Source: Bacteroides sp.
Lineage (GTDB): Bacteria > Bacteroidota > Bacteroidia > Bacteroidales > Bacteroidaceae
Length of the DNA stretch: 10,147 nt
Assembly: GCA_030152865.1 (NCBI GenBank)
Contig: JASLIW010000105.1
Location: forward strand, 1 to 10,147
Reading direction: 5' to 3'
Part shown: piece by piece, positions 6,746-10,147 of the stretch
Position numbering within the stretch: the first letter of the stretch is position 1
Layout: each line of letters begins with the position of its first letter
Made by a program: the position numbers and the translations under genes
Notes under the pieces: generated by a model
Seen by the model: the letters and a program-made list of their open reading frames with translations, nothing else
Database searches by the model: none
What the model was told of the DNA's origin: nothing

Positions 6746-7483
6746 TCACTTATTTACTTGTTCACTAGTTTTACCAAATCTTCTCTCTCTTTGCTGATAA
6801 TCTATTATCGCATGTATGAAATGTTGCTCAGAGAAATCTGGCCAATATGTGTCGCAGAAATAGAATTCTGTATAGGCACATTGCCATAATAGGTAGTTAC
6901 TTAATCTGTACTCTCCGCCAGTCCTAATTAGTAAGTCAGGATTAGGCATGAAATGAGTTGCTAGATTTTGGCTAATTATGTCGGGAGTAATCTCTTCTAC
7001 CTCTAACTTTCCTTCTTTCACCTGAGCCGCTATTTTTTTTGTCGCTTCTGTTAGCTCCCAATGAGAGGAGTAACTAAGAGCAAGAACCAAAGTCATTCGT
7101 TTGTTCTGTCTTGTCTTTTGGATGGTGGAGTTTAACTTTTCCCTAACATTTTCTGGCAGTCTATCCTCCTCACCTATTATAGCAAACTTGATATCATTTT
7201 CCATAAATAGCTTATCATCCAGTGACTCCATAAGAAGAGTCATCAAAGCTGTGATTTCTGTTTCTGGACGATTCCAGTTCTCAGAAGAGAAGGTGTATAG
7301 GGTAAGGTATCGGACGCCTAGTTTTGCTGCCTGCTCCACAGTCTTATATACCGTGTCAGCGCCAGCTTGATGCCCAAAGCTCCTTTCTTTATTGCGTTGC
7401 TTTGCCCACCTACCATTACCATCCATGATAATGGCAATGTGCTTGGGGATGTTATTTGTATCTAAATCTTCTTTGTTTAACAT
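6746..7483 (-). CDS. uppS: Isoprenyl (undecaprenyl diphosphate) synthase
   Basis: This cis-prenyltransferase extends farnesyl diphosphate with isopentenyl diphosphate to make undecaprenyl diphosphate, the lipid carrier for peptidoglycan and surface glycans. The 245-residue length fits the family. MDGNGRWA (20-27) contains the catalytic Asp21 and the phosphate loop. TLYTFSSENWNRP (61-73) is the substrate-tunnel motif, and LIRTGGEYRLSNYLLWQ (185-201) with WPDF (214-217) is the C-terminal diphosphate/Mg-binding signature. At 137-142 the chain reads SYSSHW, where many homologs have an arginine in place of His141. There is no signal peptide, so it is cytoplasmic or membrane-associated. It starts 33 bp after the DUF6242-like gene and ends 17 bp before bamA, consistent with one transcript. 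Confidence 0.96.
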   Translation of the reverse strand: MLNKEDLDTNNIPKHIAIIMDGNGRWAKQRNKERSFGHQAGADTVYKTVEQAAKLGVRYLTLYTFSSENWNRPETEITALMTLLMESLDDKLFMENDIKFAIIGEEDRLPENVREKLNSTIQKTRQNKRMTLVLALSYSSHWELTEATKKIAAQVKEGKLEVEEITPDIISQNLATHFMPNPDLLIRTGGEYRLSNYLLWQCAYTEFYFCDTYWPDFSEQHFIHAIIDYQQRERRFGKTSEQVNK

Positions 7484-7516
7484 GTAAGTTGCGTCTAAAT
7501 GCTCTATCCTCTATTT

Positions 7517-8791
7517 CTAGTTAAGATCCTCTATAAATAAATTGAGGACTCCTTCCCAAATATAAGCTTGAGAATTCTCAAGAAGCCATAAAGTTTGAGT
7601 GTCATCTATTACTAATGAAGCTCCTGTTTTATTAAACTTTTCGGGGAGCAAGAATTTCTCTTCGATTAGCTTCCAATGTATGCCATCTGTAGAAGAATAG
7701 ATGGAGTCTTGCATGCCATCAAATGCGTAAAGTTTCCCTGTAAAATAAAACAAATGGGGTTGTTCAAGGTATGGACAGACTTGTTCTAAATCAGTAGGTG
7801 TCATTTTTACCCAGTTTAGTCCAGATTCACTCATCCAAACAACCATATCTTCATTTGGCTTTGGAGCACCTATCGCAAAGGCTAAGCCCCTATCCGTATT
7901 AAAAGTAGTACTTAGGTTATGGATAGGAAAGTCATTTGGAACTTGAGAGCTTGAAGACTTCCAGCCTTTGTCATCTTGAGATAAGTCTAACTTGCTAAAA
8001 ACCTTTTTATTATCCTGTGCTAGGATTGCAAAAATCTCAGCGCCTGGGCTAATGGCTAGAATTTCCTCTACATTTGTACCCCAGCTTGTTGCCTCCCAGC
8101 TAAGAGCTTGATCACTTGATTGATATATAACCTTATCAGATCCTAATAAGTAAAGGCTATTATTACTTGCACATGCTGTTAAGCTTTTAAAAGTGACACC
8201 ATTAGGTAGCCCTGTAGGAGTAAGTTCTTGGCTGCTTCCTTCGAAATAAGTATAAGCCTTTCCTTCAGGGGTAATGATATAGAGTTTATTATCAATCTGA
8301 GTACTTAGATTTTGCTTGTTTCCTAAAGTAAAATCTAGAGGACGTTTTCTCCATTGCAGCACTTCAGGGTCTTGCTTATAGTATTTGATATTTACAGTAT
8401 ATGTCTTACTTACATCCGGTGCCATAGAATACACCTTAAACTCGAACTCTTTTGTTAAGTCTATTGTATCAACAGAATATGCAAATATCGTATCATTCCC
8501 CTCTTTATCTTTTCTAGAGAGTATTCCTGTTGTTGTTCTAATTTCTTGGAATATAGTTTTGTTAATCAGTGTGTCGGAGCCGTAGGGGAGAGGAGTGTTA
8601 TTGAATATGCGTCCTTTCTTTGTGTCTATACTTAAAGGAACATCTTTGCCAGCAACCTTGCCTATGCTAATAGCATATACATTGGTATCTGTACTTAGGG
8701 CAAATTCATTATGATCTGATTTCAGGCAGGATGTTGCCATTATCGTGATAATAGCTAAACCTGAAAGTATGGATAAAATTTTTATTTTCAT
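7517..8791 (-). CDS. DUF6242-type lipoprotein with BNR-like repeats
   Basis: This 424-residue protein begins with a lipoprotein signal: MKIK, a hydrophobic stretch and lipobox ATSC, with Cys22 as the lipidated residue. An N-terminal domain (about 28-140) reads like the Bacteroidetes DUF6242 lipoproteins, with DTNVYAISIGK and a closing TYTVNIKYYKQDPEVLQW. The C-terminal part (about 145-418) contains at least three Asp-box/BNR-like motifs: SSDQALSW (225-232), SESGLNW (321-327) and SSTDGIHW (366-373). Such motifs are typical of beta-propeller blades, so a propeller is inferred. No enzyme active site is evident. It heads the uppS-bamA-ompH cluster, so an envelope or outer-membrane assembly role is possible but not shown. 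Acidic residues near Cys22 (LKSDHNE) leave surface export open. The ATG lies directly before the signal peptide. Confidence 0.85.
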   Translation of the reverse strand: MKIKILSILSGLAIITIMATSCLKSDHNEFALSTDTNVYAISIGKVAGKDVPLSIDTKKGRIFNNTPLPYGSDTLINKTIFQEIRTTTGILSRKDKEGNDTIFAYSVDTIDLTKEFEFKVYSMAPDVSKTYTVNIKYYKQDPEVLQWRKRPLDFTLGNKQNLSTQIDNKLYIITPEGKAYTYFEGSSQELTPTGLPNGVTFKSLTACASNNSLYLLGSDKVIYQSSDQALSWEATSWGTNVEEILAISPGAEIFAILAQDNKKVFSKLDLSQDDKGWKSSSSQVPNDFPIHNLSTTFNTDRGLAFAIGAPKPNEDMVVWMSESGLNWVKMTPTDLEQVCPYLEQPHLFYFTGKLYAFDGMQDSIYSSTDGIHWKLIEEKFLLPEKFNKTGASLVIDDTQTLWLLENSQAYIWEGVLNLFIEDLN

Positions 8792-8812
8792 TTGTTAGAT
8801 TTTTCTAAAGTA

Positions 8813-8820
8813 CAAATTTA
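8813..8820 (-). promoter_or_regulatory. Candidate proximal promoter (-7 element)
   Basis: TAAATTTG on the minus strand is an exact match to the Bacteroidetes -7 element TAnnTTTG. It lies 21 bp ahead of the DUF6242-like gene's ATG, which would give a leader of roughly 15 nt. A TTAA at 8844-8847 is the nearest TT-rich candidate for the -33 box but is spaced too far. The call rests on the -7 match and position. Confidence 0.4.
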
Positions 8821-8904
8821 GGAACATTTTCTACTTATCTAGATTAACTCTCTACTTTTATCGTAAATTAAGTATGGGAGCCACCAATTCCTCAATCATA
8901 AATC

Positions 8905-8958
8905 CTTTCTACATAGGATAATCCTAAATATAGAAAGCTTCTTTAATTTAGAAAGAAG
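8905..8958 (-). other. Paired hairpins in the leader of the envelope cluster
   Basis: Two adjacent inverted repeats lie here. The first has 7-bp outer arms (8905-8911 CTTTCTA and 8931-8937 TAGAAAG) enclosing an inner 5-bp stem (8914-8918/8922-8926, TAGGA/TCCTA) with a 3-nt loop. The second has 7-bp arms (8938-8944 CTTCTTT and 8952-8958 AAAGAAG) with a 7-nt loop. Neither is followed by a T-tract on the minus strand, so they are not obvious terminators. They would lie in the 5' leader if the distal promoter is used. They could equally be chance in AT-rich DNA. Confidence 0.45.
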
Positions 8959-8964
8959 TATTCG

Positions 8965-8995
8965 CAAATATAACTATTCTTTTCATACTCTTAAA
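8965..8995 (-). promoter_or_regulatory. Candidate distal promoter of the envelope cluster
   Basis: On the minus strand TTTA (8995-8992), a 19-nt spacer and TATATTTG (8972-8965) resemble the Bacteroidetes promoter TTTG-N19/21-TAnnTTTG, with a perfect -7 and three of four bases at -33. Transcription would start near 8957 and give a leader of about 165 nt before the DUF6242-like gene, including the first hairpin. Confidence 0.4.
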
Positions 8996-9042
8996 TGATC
9001 CTAACTATAAGAATACAAGAATTTAACATATTCATTGGTTCT

Positions 9043-9073
9043 GAGTAGAAAAGTAGTCTCTTTTGCTCTACTC
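9043..9073 (-). terminator. Hairpin abutting the ribD stop (weak terminator candidate)
   Basis: Arms GAGTAG (9043-9048) and CTACTC (9068-9073) pair, and AAAAG (9049-9053) pairs with CTTTT (9060-9064), leaving a 6-nt loop and a 3-nt bulge. The structure begins directly after the ribD stop codon. There is no T-tract on the minus strand after it, so it may protect or define a 3' end rather than act as a classical terminator. Confidence 0.4.
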
Positions 9074-10132
9074 TTATTGTTTTGCGTGAACCAGCATGAA
9101 TTTACTGCCCAATAGCTTGCATGTTTCAAAGTTATTGTTGGGTAGTTGGGGGCTAGGAACACCTTGACCAATGAGTTGTTGGCTTTGCTCAATATGTATT
9201 TCGTCCCATAAATTACATTTAATAAAAGACTGTAGCAGGGTACTCCCACCCTCTACTAAAATAGATTGTATGTTCCGCTTATAAAGCGTAGCTAAAAGCT
9301 GTGGTATAATATCTTGAGTGAAATCTAAACTTATATACTCTAAGTTTTCTCTGTTTTCTTGCTCTCTCTTCGCTGTAAAGACAATTGTAGGTACCTTTCC
9401 GTCAAATAGATGAAGATTATGAGGCAGACTTAAGTTTCTGTCTATCACTAAGCGAATAGGGTGTTTGGGGTACCAGTGTCTAGTTGTTAGGGACGGATTG
9501 TCAAGTAAAGCGGTTTTGCGTCCTACTAGAATAGCAGAAACCTCCGCTCTCCTTTTGTGTGTAAAGAGACTACTTAAGGGTGTTGATAGAATAGTAGGGC
9601 GACCAGCGTCTCTGATTTTATCCAAAAAGAAGTCAGCAGACTGTGCCCATTTTAAGAGGATGTACGGGCGCTTTTTACTATGGAAGGTATAGAACCGGTG
9701 AATGAGTTGTTTACACTGCTCCTCCAGTATGCCTACCTCTACCTGAATTCCAGCCTGTTGAAGCTTTTTTATTCCATTTCCTGCCACCTGGCTAAAAGGA
9801 TCCTGACATCCAATAATCACTTGAGGAATACCACTTTCAATGATTAAATCAGCGCAGGGTGGTGTCTTGCCTGTATGCGAACAGGGTTCTAAACTGACAA
9901 AAATAGTGGATTGAGGTAGTAGCTCTTTTTTCTCGACTGCTTGTATGGCGTTTACTTCAGCATGAGCACTTCCACTTTTGATATGATAGCCCTCTCCTAT
10001 AATTTGATGGTTGTGGACAATAACGGCACCAACCATAGGATTGGGTGCAGCATGTAGTTTTCCAGATTTTGCGAGCTGTATGCAGCGTTGCATAAATTTT
10101 TCTTTGTCCCTCTTAGTTAGGCTACTCATCAT
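9074..10132 (-). CDS. ribD: Bifunctional riboflavin deaminase/reductase RibD
   Basis: RibD performs two steps of riboflavin synthesis: zinc-dependent deamination of the pyrimidine intermediate, then NADPH-dependent reduction of its ribosyl group. In 352 residues the deaminase domain (about 8-145) has the zinc and catalytic residues intact: His57 and Glu59 in SAHAEVNAI, Cys84 and Cys93 in EPCSHTGKTPPC. NPMVGAVIV (31-39) is also typical. The reductase domain (about 155-350) shows LKWAQSAD (160-167), VGRKTALLDNPSLTTR (203-218), RLVIDRNL (227-234) and VEGGSTLLQSF (293-303). After SAD the chain reads FF where homologs usually have a glycine, a modest departure. Two ATGs are adjacent (10132 and 10129); either could be used. 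The gene's upstream region is cut off by the window edge after 15 bp. A 282-bp gap separates it from the next gene, so it is probably a separate transcript. Confidence 0.95.
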   Translation of the reverse strand: MMSSLTKRDKEKFMQRCIQLAKSGKLHAAPNPMVGAVIVHNHQIIGEGYHIKSGSAHAEVNAIQAVEKKELLPQSTIFVSLEPCSHTGKTPPCADLIIESGIPQVIIGCQDPFSQVAGNGIKKLQQAGIQVEVGILEEQCKQLIHRFYTFHSKKRPYILLKWAQSADFFLDKIRDAGRPTILSTPLSSLFTHKRRAEVSAILVGRKTALLDNPSLTTRHWYPKHPIRLVIDRNLSLPHNLHLFDGKVPTIVFTAKREQENRENLEYISLDFTQDIIPQLLATLYKRNIQSILVEGGSTLLQSFIKCNLWDEIHIEQSQQLIGQGVPSPQLPNNNFETCKLLGSKFMLVHAKQ

Positions 10133-10147
10133 AAAAGTGTTATTTTT

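Noticed and set aside
7101..7370. Open frame of 89 codons on the + strand inside uppS
   Set aside because: It is antisense to uppS, Ser-rich and without any recognisable domain.
9001..9249. Open frame of 82 codons overlapping the 3' end of ribD
   Set aside because: It mostly overlaps ribD in another frame, has no recognised motif, and its start is inside ribD.
1..10147. Mobile element, prophage or defence system
   Set aside because: All identifiable genes are conserved envelope or metabolic functions. No transposase, integrase, nuclease, tRNA or flanking repeat is visible.

Overview
The window looks like a chromosomal core-gene region of a Bacteroidota bacterium, most likely order Bacteroidales (a Porphyromonas/Bacteroides-type organism; genus not resolved). 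The grounds are: an ornithine transcarbamylase of the Bacteroidetes succinylornithine type (Pro at residue 90); the gene order uppS-bamA-ompH-ompH-murI; a DUF6242-type lipoprotein; several matches to the Bacteroidetes -7 promoter element TAnnTTTG; and mostly A/T-rich starts without clear Shine-Dalgarno sites. There are no mobile elements, CRISPR arrays, tRNAs or rRNAs.

Layout. Bases 1-774 (+ strand) hold the 3' part of an unrecognised gene, overlapping by 4 bp a single-domain rhodanese lipoprotein. A strong hairpin with T-rich flanks on both sides (805-838) separates these from everything else, which lies on the minus strand. Reading the minus strand from right to left: ribD (riboflavin synthesis, 9074-10132); a 282-bp gap with two candidate promoters and paired hairpins; then a tight cluster of a DUF6242-type lipoprotein, uppS, bamA and two ompH/skp genes (8791 to 2973); a factor-independent terminator (2918-2948); and then murI, a DUF2007 gene and the succinylornithine transcarbamylase (2903 to 853), which end at the shared bidirectional terminator.

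How the genes fit together. The central cluster is an envelope-building unit. UppS makes the undecaprenyl lipid carrier, BamA inserts outer-membrane beta-barrels, two Skp/OmpH chaperones escort unfolded barrels across the periplasm, and MurI supplies D-glutamate for peptidoglycan. The DUF6242 lipoprotein at the head of the unit has no known function; its position suggests an envelope role. The downstream genes link to nitrogen and arginine metabolism.

I see no clearly new multi-gene system. The points most worth a second look are: the terminator hairpin 14 nt ahead of the murI start codon; the Gly-Gly-Tyr repeat in a predicted surface loop of BamA; the structured, possibly doubly promoted leader of the envelope cluster; and the DUF6242 lipoprotein leading that cluster.
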